This document shows positions 1-9,932 of a stretch of DNA of 43,757 bases, one piece after another. The translations under genes were made by a program, and so were the position numbers. Below the pieces are notes generated by a model. That model did not search any database and had not been told where the DNA came from. It worked only from the letters and a program-made list of their open reading frames with translations. The first letter of the stretch is position 1. Each line of letters opens with the position of its first letter. The DNA is from an uncultured Planctomycetaceae bacterium (GTDB taxonomy: Bacteria > Planctomycetota > Planctomycetia > Pirellulales > UBA1268): positions 1 through 43,757 of the forward strand of contig CAISJI010000261.1 in NCBI GenBank assembly GCA_903885565.1, written 5' to 3'.

Positions 1-1536
1 ACCCTCGACGAATACCGCAAGTACATCGAGAAGGATTCGGCCCTCGACCGCCGGTTTCAGATCATCATGATCGAGCCGGCGACGAAGTCGGAGGCGGTGG
101 AAATCCTCAAGGGTCTGCGCGACCGCTACGAATCCCACCATCGCGTGCAGATCACCGACGAGGCGCTCGAAAGTGCCGTGGAGCTCTCCAGCCGCTACAT
201 CACCGGCCGCTGCCTCCCCGACAAGGCGATCGACGTGATCGACGAGGCCGGCGCGCGAGTGCGGCTCAAGGCGATGACCAAGCCGCCGGATCTCAAGGAG
301 ATCGACGACGAGGTCGACCGCCTCAACAAGGAGAAGGAAGAAGCGGTCGCCAACCAGGATTTCGAGAAGGCTGCGGCGCTGCGCGACCAGGCCGACAAGC
401 TCAAGAAGAAGAAGCAGAACATGACCCGCGACTGGCGCGACAAATCGCGCGAGGCCGACGGCGTGGTCGACGAGGAGGTTGTGGCCGAGGTGGTGTCGAA
501 GATGACCGGCATCCCGCTCACCCGGATGTCCACCGAAGACACCAAGCGGCTGATGGCGATGGAGGACGAACTCCACAAAAAGGTCATTGGCCAAAACGAG
601 GCCATCAAGAGCGTGTCGAAGGCGGTGCGCCGCAGCCGCTCAGGCCTCAAGGATCCCAAGCGACCCACCGGCTGCTTCATCTTTGCTGGCCCCACCGGCG
701 TGGGCAAAACGCTGCTGGCCAAGGCGCTTGCGCAATTCATGTTCGGCGATGCCGACGCGCTCATTCAGGTCGACATGAGCGAATACATGGAGAAGCACAA
801 CGTCAGCCGGCTCATCGGCGCGCCCCCGGGCTACGTCGGCTTCGAGGAGGGTGGGCAGTTGACGGAGAAGATCCGCCGCCGCCCCTACTGTGTCGTGCTG
901 CTCGATGAGATCGAGAAGGCCCATCCCGATGTGTTCAACATGCTGCTGCAGGTGATGGAGGAAGGCCGCCTCACCGACAGCTTCGGTCGGAACGTCGATT
1001 TCCGCAACGCGATTCTGATCATGACCACCAACGCCGGCGCCGAGGCGATCAAGAATGAATCGGCCTTCGGTTTTCAAAAGCCGGAGGATGATGCCGGCTA
1101 CGACAGCATGAAGGGTCGCGTCAACGAGCGGATCGAGAAGTTCTTCCGCCCGGAATTCCTCAATCGCGTCGACGACGTGATCGTGTTCCACCACCTCACG
1201 GTGGAGGATCTGAAGCAGGTGATCGACATCGAACTCTCGAAGGTGCGCGAGCGGCTCGCCGAGCGGGGGCTCAAGCTGGAACTCACCGACGAGGCGAAGA
1301 AATTCCTCATCAAGAAGGGCTCTGACACCGATTTCGGCGCCCGGCCACTGCGCAGGGCGCTGGAGAACTTCATCGAGGATCCCGTCTCCGAGGAACTGCT
1401 CAAGGGAGAGTTCGTCGGCAAGGACACGATTCAGGTGGAGTGCGTGGAAGTGGCGGGCAAGAAGCAGTTGAAGTTTCTCGGACTGGTGACCGCCGAACCG
1501 GTCGCCGCCACGGGAACCGCCGAAGGAACTGCATGA
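1..1536 (+). CDS. clpC: ClpC-type AAA+ unfoldase, 3' part
   Basis: C-terminal 511 residues of a Clp/Hsp100 ATPase; the frame is open at base 1 (TLDEYRKYIEKD...), so the first AAA module lies outside the window. A UVR-like helical segment (DFEKAAALRDQADKLKKKK) sits at about visible residues 118-136, the placement seen in ClpC rather than ClpB. The second AAA module follows with Walker A GPTGVGKT (about 688-711), Walker B VVLLDEIEKAHPD (about 892) and a ClpB D2-small C-terminal domain (FGARPLRRALENFIEDP). ClpC forms hexamers that unfold substrates and feed them to ClpP in the cytoplasm. The stop overlaps the next start (ATGA), so the DUF1080 gene is probably translationally coupled. The family call is secure; ClpC over ClpB rests on the UVR segment. 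Confidence 0.95.
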   Translation, partial: TLDEYRKYIEKDSALDRRFQIIMIEPATKSEAVEILKGLRDRYESHHRVQITDEALESAVELSSRYITGRCLPDKAIDVIDEAGARVRLKAMTKPPDLKEIDDEVDRLNKEKEEAVANQDFEKAAALRDQADKLKKKKQNMTRDWRDKSREADGVVDEEVVAEVVSKMTGIPLTRMSTEDTKRLMAMEDELHKKVIGQNEAIKSVSKAVRRSRSGLKDPKRPTGCFIFAGPTGVGKTLLAKALAQFMFGDADALIQVDMSEYMEKHNVSRLIGAPPGYVGFEEGGQLTEKIRRRPYCVVLLDEIEKAHPDVFNMLLQVMEEGRLTDSFGRNVDFRNAILIMTTNAGAEAIKNESAFGFQKPEDDAGYDSMKGRVNERIEKFFRPEFLNRVDDVIVFHHLTVEDLKQVIDIELSKVRERLAERGLKLELTDEAKKFLIKKGSDTDFGARPLRRALENFIEDPVSEELLKGEFVGKDTIQVECVEVAGKKQLKFLGLVTAEPVAATGTAEGTA

Positions 1537-2216
1537 CGCGGCCACGCCGATCGGCTTGTCTCCTCACGGCAGCGATGCTTGTGTGGGCGACTGGGGATCT
1601 GAGCGTCCGGGCTGAGTCCCCGCCCCAGCTGTTCGACGGCCAGACATTCCAGGGCTGGAACGGGGATACCTCCAGCACGTGGCGGATCGAGGATGGAGCG
1701 CTCGTGGCTGGCAGTCCGGGGGCGCCCTGCCCCCGCAATGAGTTCCTCGCCACCGACGCCGAATTCGAAAACTTCGACCTCTCACTCGAATACCGCCTCG
1801 ACTGCACAAAGGGCTGCAATGCCGGCGTGCAGTTTCGCTCGCGGCGCGTGCCCGACCACCACGAGGTGGCGGGATATCAGGCCGATATTGGCCCCGGGAT
1901 CACCGGCGCCCTCTACGACGAGAGCCGGCGCAACCGGTTTTTGCTCACCCCGCCGGAGGCGCTGCAGGAGCAGGCCGTCGGCCTGGCGAGAGACGGCTGG
2001 AACACCTACCGGATCCGCTGCGAGGGCCGCCGCTGCCGCCTCTGGCTCAATCGTTTAGAGATGCTCGACTACACCGAACCAGATGCAGACATTCCGCTGC
2101 GTGGGATGGTGGCCCTGCAGATCCACGGCGGCTTGGTCGGCACCATCCGCTACCGGAATCTCCAGATTCAGGAGTTGCCGTCGGCCGCTGTAAACTCTCC
2201 GGCGCCTCCCCGCTAA
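1533..2216 (+). CDS. DUF1080 (3-keto-disaccharide hydrolase-like) secreted protein
   Basis: 227 residues. The ATG at 1533 overlaps the clpC stop and is followed by a signal peptide (RRSACLLTAAMLVWATGDLSVRA), which decides this start over upstream in-frame options. The mature part carries the DUF1080 signature: LFDGQTFQGW near the start, WRIEDGALVAG, EFENFDLSLEYRL, NAGVQFRS and a C-terminal GMVALQIHG...IRYRNLQIQE strand. The fold is concanavalin/laminin-G-like. Family members, abundant in planctomycetes, include 3-keto-glycoside hydrolases, but most are uncharacterised and the substrate here cannot be read from sequence. Genomic coupling to clpC is odd for an exported hydrolase and may only reflect gene packing. 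Confidence 0.88.
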   Translation: MTRPRRSACLLTAAMLVWATGDLSVRAESPPQLFDGQTFQGWNGDTSSTWRIEDGALVAGSPGAPCPRNEFLATDAEFENFDLSLEYRLDCTKGCNAGVQFRSRRVPDHHEVAGYQADIGPGITGALYDESRRNRFLLTPPEALQEQAVGLARDGWNTYRIRCEGRRCRLWLNRLEMLDYTEPDADIPLRGMVALQIHGGLVGTIRYRNLQIQELPSAAVNSPAPPR

Positions 2217-2562
2217 GGCGGCTTCGGGATAGCTGTCGCGAGCTTGGTACAACGGGGCGATGGAGGCGGAGGGATCGGCGAACGCTTGAGGAGCGCAGGG
2301 CCGCTTCGGCCCAAGTGACGAAACTTTTGCCGTCCCGCAGCCGATGCGCCATGGAAGTCGCATGTGCTCGAGGTCCGGGGCCACCCATGCTCCTCCCCGA
2401 ATCATGGATCTGGAAGGACTACGGAGGCGGAGGGATCGGGGCCAAACGCCCCACTCCCCCCACTCCCCCGCGACTCTCTCCGGCTGGCATAACCGGCTCA
2501 AGTTGCCCGACCCGTACGGTCGATGCCAGCGGTATGAGACGCGTCATCGCGCCACCACCAGC
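2217..2562. other. Gene-free stretch with dispersed repeat fragments
   Basis: No convincing gene. It holds one full copy of the 86-bp dispersed repeat (2258-2343). It also holds a 17-nt restart of the same repeat (GGAGGCGGAGGGATCGG at 2423-2439), preceded by a degenerate module (CTCCCCGAATCATGGATC) that also precedes the copy near 19672. A C-rich run (about 2448-2470) follows. Open frames here, including the upstream extension of the mlaE frame, run through the repeat and are not credible as protein. Confidence 0.6.
2258..2343 (+). repeat. 86-bp dispersed repeat, copy 1 (with hairpin)
   Basis: Matches 19672-19757 at 85 of 86 positions (one T/C difference); a shorter, diverged copy is at 34955-35049. 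It contains a perfect hairpin GGGCCG-CTT-CGGCCC at 2298-2312. It lies between the DUF1080 stop and the mlaE start, in the same orientation as the other two copies. Function unknown. Confidence 0.85.
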
Positions 2563-3456
<894 letters not shown>

Positions 3457-3466
3457 GAACCGCATC

Positions 3467-4375
3467 ATGCCAGCCACCACCACCACCACCAGCACGGGAA
3501 CAGAACAGCCGCTCCGGCCACTGCTGGAAGTGGAGCGGCTGTCGGTGCGCTTCGGGGCCCAGCAGGTGCTGCGCGATATCTCGCTGTCGGTTCCCACCGG
3601 CCAGACATTGGTGGTGCTCGGGGAAAGCGGCTGCGGCAAGACGGTGCTGCTCAAGACGCTGATCGGGCTGGTAAAACCAACCCTGGGGGAGGTTCGTTTC
3701 GACGGGAATCCGCTCTCGCGGATGAACGAAAGGTCTCTGGCCACCCTCCGCACCCGCTACGGATTTGTGTTTCAGGGAGCGGCCCTGTTTGACAGCCTGT
3801 CGATCGCCGACAACATCGCCTTTCCGCTCCGCGAGCACACGCGCATCTCCGAGCCGGAGATTGGCCGCATCGTGCAGTCTCTGCTGGCTGAAGTCGGGCT
3901 GCCACGGTCGGTATCGAACAAGAAGCCGGTGCAGCTCTCCGGCGGCATGCGGAAGCGGGCAGGCCTGGCGCGGGCGCTGGCCCTCGATCCTCCGCTGGTG
4001 CTCTACGACGAACCGACCACCGGGCTCGATCCGATTATGAGCGACGTCATCAACGAACTGATCCTGCGCGTGCGGAGCCGGGATGGCGTGACGAGCGTGG
4101 TTGTCACGCACGACATGCACACCGCCCGCAAGGTCGCCGACCGCATCATCATGCTCTACCCGCTGTTCCGCCTGCCTGAAGACGCCTCCCAGATTGTCTT
4201 TGAAGGCACGCCCCGGCAACTCGACAGTTCCACCGATCCGCGCATCCGCCAGTTCATCGAGGGTCGGGCCGGAGCGCGGCTGACGGAACTTCAGGAAGAA
4301 CAAGACCCCGCCGGCATGCGTGCCGCCCTGGGCCCCACCGCCACCTCCGTTCACCTTCCGGCAGGCTCCCCATGA
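3467..4375 (+). CDS. mlaF: MlaF-family ABC transporter ATPase
   Basis: 302 residues. Single nucleotide-binding domain with Walker A GESGCGKT at about residues 51-58, Q-loop FVFQGAALFDSL, signature LSGGMRKRAGLARAL, Walker B LVLYDEPTTGLDP and switch histidine VVTHD. The LSGGMRKR form and the FQ-x-x-ALFDS stretch are typical of MlaF/Ttg2A rather than of other ABC ATPases. The N-terminus is a low-complexity Thr run (about residues 4-10). It energises lipid movement through MlaE between the inner membrane and the periplasmic MCE ring. The C-terminal 30-40 residues are a Pro/Ala-rich tail past the usual end. The stop overlaps the mlaD start by 4 bp. Confidence 0.94.
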   Translation: MPATTTTTSTGTEQPLRPLLEVERLSVRFGAQQVLRDISLSVPTGQTLVVLGESGCGKTVLLKTLIGLVKPTLGEVRFDGNPLSRMNERSLATLRTRYGFVFQGAALFDSLSIADNIAFPLREHTRISEPEIGRIVQSLLAEVGLPRSVSNKKPVQLSGGMRKRAGLARALALDPPLVLYDEPTTGLDPIMSDVINELILRVRSRDGVTSVVVTHDMHTARKVADRIIMLYPLFRLPEDASQIVFEGTPRQLDSSTDPRIRQFIEGRAGARLTELQEEQDPAGMRAALGPTATSVHLPAGSP

Positions 4376-5442
4376 ACGATCGTGTGATGCAATTCCGCGT
4401 CGGCGTGATGGTGCTGGCAACGGCGATCATTGCCGGCATCCTCATCGTGCTCTTCGGCGACCTCCCATCGCTGGTGCAATCGACCTACCCGTTGAGGATG
4501 TCGTTTGCCGATGCGCGCGGCGTCTCGCAGGGCACACCGGTGCGCAAGAACGGAATTCTCGTCGGCCGCGTGGCGAGTGTCGCCCTCGACGAGCGGGGAA
4601 GCGTGAATGTCGTCGCCGACATCGATTCCTATGTGCCGATCTACCGCGACGAGGAGGCCAGGATCACGGGTTCGATCCTGGGCGATGCGGAAATTTCACT
4701 GGTGCCCGGCTTGATCGTCCAGCCGCGGCAGCGACTGGGCAAGGATGACGTGCTCGTGGGGGTAATCTCCCGCAATCCATTCGAGGTTTTCTCGGCGCTG
4801 GAGCCCAAGCTCGGCCAGGCGCTCGATTCCCTCGTGGTGGCCAGCGATTCTGTCACCAAACTCTCCGCCAATCTCGACCGCGTTTTTCTCAACGACAACG
4901 AAGATCGGTTCCGCAAACTGGTGGACAAGACGGAGAAAACTCTGGAATCGTTCAGCCTCGCCATGAACAACATCAATGCGGTGGTGGGAGATCCCAAGGC
5001 CAGGGAGGAGATCCTCGACACCATCAGCGCGCTGCCGGAGGTGATCAACGATCTCCGTTCCACGGTAAAGGGGATCGGCACAACGGTGGAGGCCGCCGAC
5101 CGCAATCTCCGCAATCTCGAAGGGCTGACGCGCCCGCTGGGCGAACGCGGCGGCGAGATGGTGGCGCAGGTCAACGCCACAATCGGCCGGCTCGACGGCG
5201 TGCTCCAGCAGGCTGCGATGTTTACCGCTGCGCTCAACCAATCCGAGGGCACGCTGGGCAAGCTCGTTCGCGATCCGCAGGTCTACAACGAACTGGCTCA
5301 GGCCGTTTCCAACGTCAACACCCTCACCAAAGAACTGCGCCCCATCGTCGATGACGTCCGCGTGTTCACCGACAAGATCGCCCGGCACCCCGAACAGCTC
5401 GGCGTGCGCGGCGCCCTCGACCGCCGTCCCGGACTCAAGTGA
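4372..5442 (+). CDS. mlaD: MCE-domain (MlaD-like) lipid transport protein
   Basis: 356 residues. One N-terminal transmembrane anchor (VGVMVLATAIIAGILIVLF, about residues 10-28) is followed by a single MCE domain (YPLRMSFADARGVSQGTPV, then NGILVGRVASVAL). A long, mostly helical C-terminal region (about 150-345) contains repeated hydrophobic/acidic turns (SVTKLSANLDRV, KTEKTLESFSLAM, NNINAVVGD, VNTLTKELRPIVDDV). The helical tail is longer than in E. coli MlaD and resembles MCE proteins that build a helical needle above the ring. The start overlaps mlaF (ATGA), so it is co-translated. It probably forms the periplasmic hexamer that receives lipids from the permease. The next gene is convergent, its stop only 6 bp away. 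Confidence 0.9.
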   Translation: MNDRVMQFRVGVMVLATAIIAGILIVLFGDLPSLVQSTYPLRMSFADARGVSQGTPVRKNGILVGRVASVALDERGSVNVVADIDSYVPIYRDEEARITGSILGDAEISLVPGLIVQPRQRLGKDDVLVGVISRNPFEVFSALEPKLGQALDSLVVASDSVTKLSANLDRVFLNDNEDRFRKLVDKTEKTLESFSLAMNNINAVVGDPKAREEILDTISALPEVINDLRSTVKGIGTTVEAADRNLRNLEGLTRPLGERGGEMVAQVNATIGRLDGVLQQAAMFTAALNQSEGTLGKLVRDPQVYNELAQAVSNVNTLTKELRPIVDDVRVFTDKIARHPEQLGVRGALDRRPGLK

Positions 5443-5448
5443 GCCGGA

Positions 5449-8400
5449 TCAGGCCCCGAACGGCACATTGACCTCCGTGTCCATCGCCCGCAGATAGTCG
5501 GCCACCTGCTCGCCGATTCGGGCCTTCACATCGGGAGCGAGATGTTTGTAGCCGCTCACCCGTCCCCGACAGCCGGCCGCGCCACACCGGCAGGTCCCGC
5601 CGAGGTGTTCGATCTCATATTCGAATGTGTCGTAGTCGAACGTGAGCTCCTCCCCTGCGGCGATCGGCCGCAGCGCCCGAAGCTCCAGTTCCTTGGCTCC
5701 CACCCGCACGATCACCCGGCAGTTGGGATCGCAGGAATGGGCTCCATGCACGATCACGCCGTCGGGCAGGATGTGCATGTTGGCCTCCACCTGCATCGAA
5801 TAGCGGGTGCGTTTGGGGAGCTGGGGGCCCCATGTCTTGAGGATCATCTCGCCGGCAAGAATGGCGCGGGCAGCGTGGATGCCCCTGCCGCTGGCGTGGG
5901 TGCGCACCTCAACCGGCTCGCTCTCCCCCGGCATGCGACTGGCCCGACCGGAGGATGACAGCCCCTCCATCTCGTCGAAGTTCGTCTCCCGCAGCCGAGT
6001 GCCATAGCGGGATTCCAGCCAGGGAATCGTCTGCTCGATGGTGTCGGGCTGAAGCAGCACAAGCTCTCCCGACTCAATTGCATCGAGCACCTTCCCTGCC
6101 GCCTCGCACCAGTTACCCCCCGCCTCAATGACAACGGGACGATCCTCCCGCATTCCCTCCCTGATTCCGGCGCTGATCAACCGGGTGATGTCTCCCGGCT
6201 GACGGCCACGGATGTAGGCATCCTCATAGATGACAACGCGATCGAACGTGCTCCCGAGCATTCGTCCCTGAGCCATGAGATCTTCATCGCGGCGGTCGCC
6301 GGCGGCCGAATAAACCGCCGTGCGCCGCTGGTGCGGCAGCCGGCTGATCGCCCCGCAGATCTGCTCAAGTGACGCGGGATTGTGGCCGTAATCGACCACA
6401 ATCGAGGCCCCTTCAAGGTCGAGCAGATTGAATCGCCCCGGTGAGCCGGCGGTGCCGCATGAGAAGCTCTCCAGCCCAAGCCGCACCAACTCCAGCGGCA
6501 CTCCCAGACACCAGGCAGCCGCCGCAGCGGCCAGCACGTTTTCCATCTGGAATCCGATCAGCCCGCGGTGCACCAGTGGCACGCGATCAATATGGGCCAA
6601 CCGTGTCTCGCGGGGACCGTCGCAGAGCACGATCCAGCCATCGCGAACCGTCGCTGCCAAGCCCCCCTTGGCCAGATGCTCAACCACCAGCGGGTTCTGC
6701 GGATCGATCGCAAAATAGACCACCTGCCCGCGGCACCATTCCTGCATGCCGACGACAAGCGGATCGGCGGCATTGAGCACCGCCGAGCCCTTCTTGCGAA
6801 CCGCCGAGACAACCGCACCCTTGACCCAGGCGAGCCGCTCGGGCGTGTCGATCTCATTGAGACCGAGGTGATCGCCGGAGCCGATGTTGGTGACCACTGC
6901 CACATCGCAGAGGTCAAAGCCGCAACCCTCGCGCAGGATTCCGCCCCGGGCGGTCTCCAACACGGCGGTGGTCACTGCCGGGTTTGCCAGCACGCGCCGA
7001 GCGCTCGCCGGACCGCTGCAGTCGCCGGAGTCGATCTGACGGCTTCCGATCCAGATCCCCTCGGTGCAGGTGGTGCCGACGGTGGCCCCACCGGTGGCGG
7101 AAATGTGTGACAACAGGCGCACGACCGTGGTTTTTCCATTGGTGCCCGTGACGGCCGCCACCGGAATCCGTCCGTCCTCCTCTGGAGCGAAGAGCGTGTC
7201 GACAATCGCGGCGCCCACATTCCGTGGCGTGCCGACTGTCGGCTCCAGATGCATGCGCAGCCCAGGTCCGGCATTCACCTCAATGACCACGCCCCGCTGC
7301 GGCTCGAGCGGCTGGGATATATCGGAGGTCACGATGTCGATGCCCGCCACGTCGAGGCCGATGATGCGTGCTGCCTCGATCGCCCGGGCAGCCACCTCGG
7401 GATGGACCGCGTCGGTGACATCCTCGGCGGTGCCGCCGGTGCTGAGGTTGGCATTCTGCCGGAGCAGAACCATCCGCCCCGCCTCGGGAATGCTCTCGGG
7501 CACGAGCCCCTGCTCCTGCAACACAGCCAGCGCCACATCGTCGATCGCCACGGGGCTGAGCGATCCGGCATGATCGCCGCAGCGCCGCGGATCCTCGTTC
7601 ACCTTGTCGACCAGCTGCCGCACCGAAAAGAGGCCGTCCCCCACCACCGTGGGCGGGTGGCGGCGTGCCGCCGCGACCACCGCTCCGCCGACCACCAGCA
7701 GACGGTAATCATCGCCGGCCACAAACCGCTCAACCACCACCGAGGAATCCTCCTCGCGGGCCACCTGCCAGGCGCGTTCCACCTCCTCGCGTGTGGCGAG
7801 ATCGACGGAGACTCCTCGGCCCTGATTGCCATACCGCGGCTTTACCACGACCGGCGTGCCGATCTCCTCGGCAACGACCCAGGCATCGGCGGCATCGGCC
7901 ACCGGGCGGCCCGCCGGCACCGGAATGCCCGCCTCGGCGAGCAGCGTGCGGGTCAGTTCCTTGTCCTGCGCGATCGTTTCGGCCACGGCACCGGTGCAAT
8001 CGGTTTCCGCCGCCAGGATTCGGCGCTGCTTCGCCCCCTGCCCCAACCGCACCAGCGAGCCCTCAGTCAGCCGGCGGGACGGAATCCCCCGGGCTTTGGC
8101 CGCTTCCACAATGGAGCGGGTGCTCGGTCCGAGTTGCACGTCCAGCAACAGGCCCCGCAGGCGCTTCAGTTCTGCCGTGATGTCGAAGGGATCGCCAGAG
8201 ATTCCGGCCAGAATCAGCCGATGAGCGGTGTGAACGCACTCGATGGCAAACTTTTCCTCGATGTATTCAATCGCCACGCGATAGACACCGCGGTTGGAGG
8301 TCCCCCGAGCCCGGCCATACCCCACGTTCGACCCGCAGAGGGTCTGCAGTTCGAGCGTGACGTGCTCCAGCATGTGGCCCATCCAGGTGCCGTTGCGCAT

Positions 8401-8604
8401 CCGCTGGAAAAACCCGCCGCGCTGGCCGATCGAGCAGCGGTGCTCGATCATGCTCGGCAACCACTCCATGACGCGGTCGTTGAAACCGGGGAGCGTGTCG
8501 GAGGGGAAGTCCTCCAGATGGCCCAGATCGACCCAGACTTCGAGAACCGGAAAACGGGCCCATTGGTTTGGACCACGCAAAACCTTGATCTGTTGAATCT
8601 CCAT
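5449..8604 (-). CDS. cphA: Cyanophycin synthetase fused to a C-terminal SET domain
   Basis: 1051 residues from ATG 8604, chosen because MEIQQIKVLRGPNQW matches the usual CphA N-terminus; no clear Shine-Dalgarno is visible. Order: CphA N-domain (1 to about 160), ATP-grasp module (VVVKPRYGNQGRGVSV near 250), Mur-ligase-like module (P-loop TGTNGKTT near 487, DYGHNPAS, SAAGDRRDED). These polymerise Asp (ATP-grasp) and Arg or Lys (Mur) into multi-L-arginyl-poly-L-aspartate. Ordinary CphA ends near 870-900. Here the frame runs on through a Ser/Gly/Glu-rich linker into a SET domain (about 895-1025): GRGIHAARAI, HSCDPNC, GEELTFDYD, and a post-SET CRCGAAGC cluster. The SET motif that is normally NHSC reads AHSC. 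The fusion is seen directly in one uninterrupted frame; that the SET part methylates lysine, the enzyme or the polymer is inference. Confidence 0.93.
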   Translation of the reverse strand: MEIQQIKVLRGPNQWARFPVLEVWVDLGHLEDFPSDTLPGFNDRVMEWLPSMIEHRCSIGQRGGFFQRMRNGTWMGHMLEHVTLELQTLCGSNVGYGRARGTSNRGVYRVAIEYIEEKFAIECVHTAHRLILAGISGDPFDITAELKRLRGLLLDVQLGPSTRSIVEAAKARGIPSRRLTEGSLVRLGQGAKQRRILAAETDCTGAVAETIAQDKELTRTLLAEAGIPVPAGRPVADAADAWVVAEEIGTPVVVKPRYGNQGRGVSVDLATREEVERAWQVAREEDSSVVVERFVAGDDYRLLVVGGAVVAAARRHPPTVVGDGLFSVRQLVDKVNEDPRRCGDHAGSLSPVAIDDVALAVLQEQGLVPESIPEAGRMVLLRQNANLSTGGTAEDVTDAVHPEVAARAIEAARIIGLDVAGIDIVTSDISQPLEPQRGVVIEVNAGPGLRMHLEPTVGTPRNVGAAIVDTLFAPEEDGRIPVAAVTGTNGKTTVVRLLSHISATGGATVGTTCTEGIWIGSRQIDSGDCSGPASARRVLANPAVTTAVLETARGGILREGCGFDLCDVAVVTNIGSGDHLGLNEIDTPERLAWVKGAVVSAVRKKGSAVLNAADPLVVGMQEWCRGQVVYFAIDPQNPLVVEHLAKGGLAATVRDGWIVLCDGPRETRLAHIDRVPLVHRGLIGFQMENVLAAAAAAWCLGVPLELVRLGLESFSCGTAGSPGRFNLLDLEGASIVVDYGHNPASLEQICGAISRLPHQRRTAVYSAAGDRRDEDLMAQGRMLGSTFDRVVIYEDAYIRGRQPGDITRLISAGIREGMREDRPVVIEAGGNWCEAAGKVLDAIESGELVLLQPDTIEQTIPWLESRYGTRLRETNFDEMEGLSSSGRASRMPGESEPVEVRTHASGRGIHAARAILAGEMILKTWGPQLPKRTRYSMQVEANMHILPDGVIVHGAHSCDPNCRVIVRVGAKELELRALRPIAAGEELTFDYDTFEYEIEHLGGTCRCGAAGCRGRVSGYKHLAPDVKARIGEQVADYLRAMDTEVNVPFGA

Positions 8605-9932
8605 GGCTGAACAGTTTGTTTTCGTGCCTGGGCGCCGACGCGTGCGCTGGCTGGGGTGTTGTGCGCCTGATCTGGTCGCCGGAAAATCCGGCTGAGAACC
8701 AGGAATCGAAAGGCTGCACCAAGGTTTGCTGCTGGACTGGTCAGACGCGTCGTCCGACAAGTCCCACCTGAAGGGGCCGGAGTCAGCAGGGGCTTCCCCT
8801 GCGAGTTGTCAGGGCGGTGGGCAGCAATCGGGGGCCGCGAACGAGAAGCTGCCCGGACAGGACAGCTCAAACGTCGGGCGGGCAACCACCTGCCGGTCCC
8901 TGGCGGAACCGTGGCTACTACCTGTGTCAGAGGTGACAACAACACCGCGTGCGGAAGAAAAGCTCCGCGGCGGATTTTCTACCAACAACGAACCGGCCGT
9001 AAGGGCCATGGGTCGAATAGTTCCCAATCCGAAGGGCCAATCAACATCGCCGCGCGCCACACGGACGTGCGTTGGATTGCGATGCCAGGTCCCGACGGAA
9101 CCATGAAACCAACCAAACCAAACCAAACTCAAAACGAGGACAGAACCAAGACAGACCAAAAACACCCCGCCACACCAACCCGCTCCTTCATCTCCTGCCC
9201 ACGCCGGAATCCCTTCCGAAAACCTGCAGCCGAATCTCCTCGGTGGCGGTGTCCCCGCTCATCAGAACTGAACACTTCCCAGAGAATTGTCTCCAATCCT
9301 GCTCGGCTGTCAAAACCTCACTCCGAATTTCCACTTCCAGAGGGCCGTCTTGCCACCTGTCAGGCCTCGGCGAGAGCGCTCGAATCGGCTGTTTCCCAGC
9401 AGTTGTGGACGATTTTACGCTTCCCTGCACGCATTGCGAACTTTTTTTCCTGTTCCAATCCACCGCACCGTCTCAACCCTTTCCCGATGCACGTTGCATG
9501 CCAAGTCGGCCCCCTCGGTCGCAGGCCACCACTCACTGCACGAATTCTCCCCCGAAATCTGGCTCGAGCACCGTCTCAGTCAGCCCGGCGGGAGCCGTGA
9601 AGCCTGCCGCCCCGCTCTCCGCCGCTGTCTCTGCCCGGCAAAAAATCCTCTTTCACCGGCATGCGACCGGTATTTTTTTCACGGCCGGAGCGATTCACTG
9701 GTCCAGACCATTCCCCGTTCATCTTGGTTAGTTTAGGGATATTCGGAAGGTTTCGCAGGTTTCTTTCGCCAGGGTTTCCTTCCCGTCCCAATCGGTCGCC
9801 CCCCGCTTTTTCAGACGCCCTGCCGGAATCTGTGGGGAGATCAGGGAACTCGACCGGGCGTGGTGGTTTTTTGGCCGGACTGTTGCAGCGGGAGACCGGA
9901 ATGTCGGCGCGACCTGCCGGGTGGGCAGGCCG
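8605..9932. other. Long gene-free stretch upstream of cphA
   Basis: About 1.3 kb with no frame that looks like a protein on either strand; overlapping open frames are Pro/Ser/Arg-rich, lack domain-like segments and disagree in phase. Visible structure: a perfect hairpin GCAGGGG-CTT-CCCCTGC at 8786-8802, and an A/C-rich tract at about 9105-9180 with AACCA-type short tandem units. The stretch from about 9250 to 9900 is lower in GC than its neighbours. It is the 5' region of cphA (minus strand) and also precedes the plus-strand toxin-antitoxin pair. A long leader, a decayed gene or an unrecognised RNA are all possible. Confidence 0.55.

Noticed and set aside
8806..9600. 264-codon plus-strand frame upstream of cphA
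   Set aside because: Pro/Thr/Asn-rich, runs through an A/C-rich short-repeat tract, and competes with other equally poor frames.
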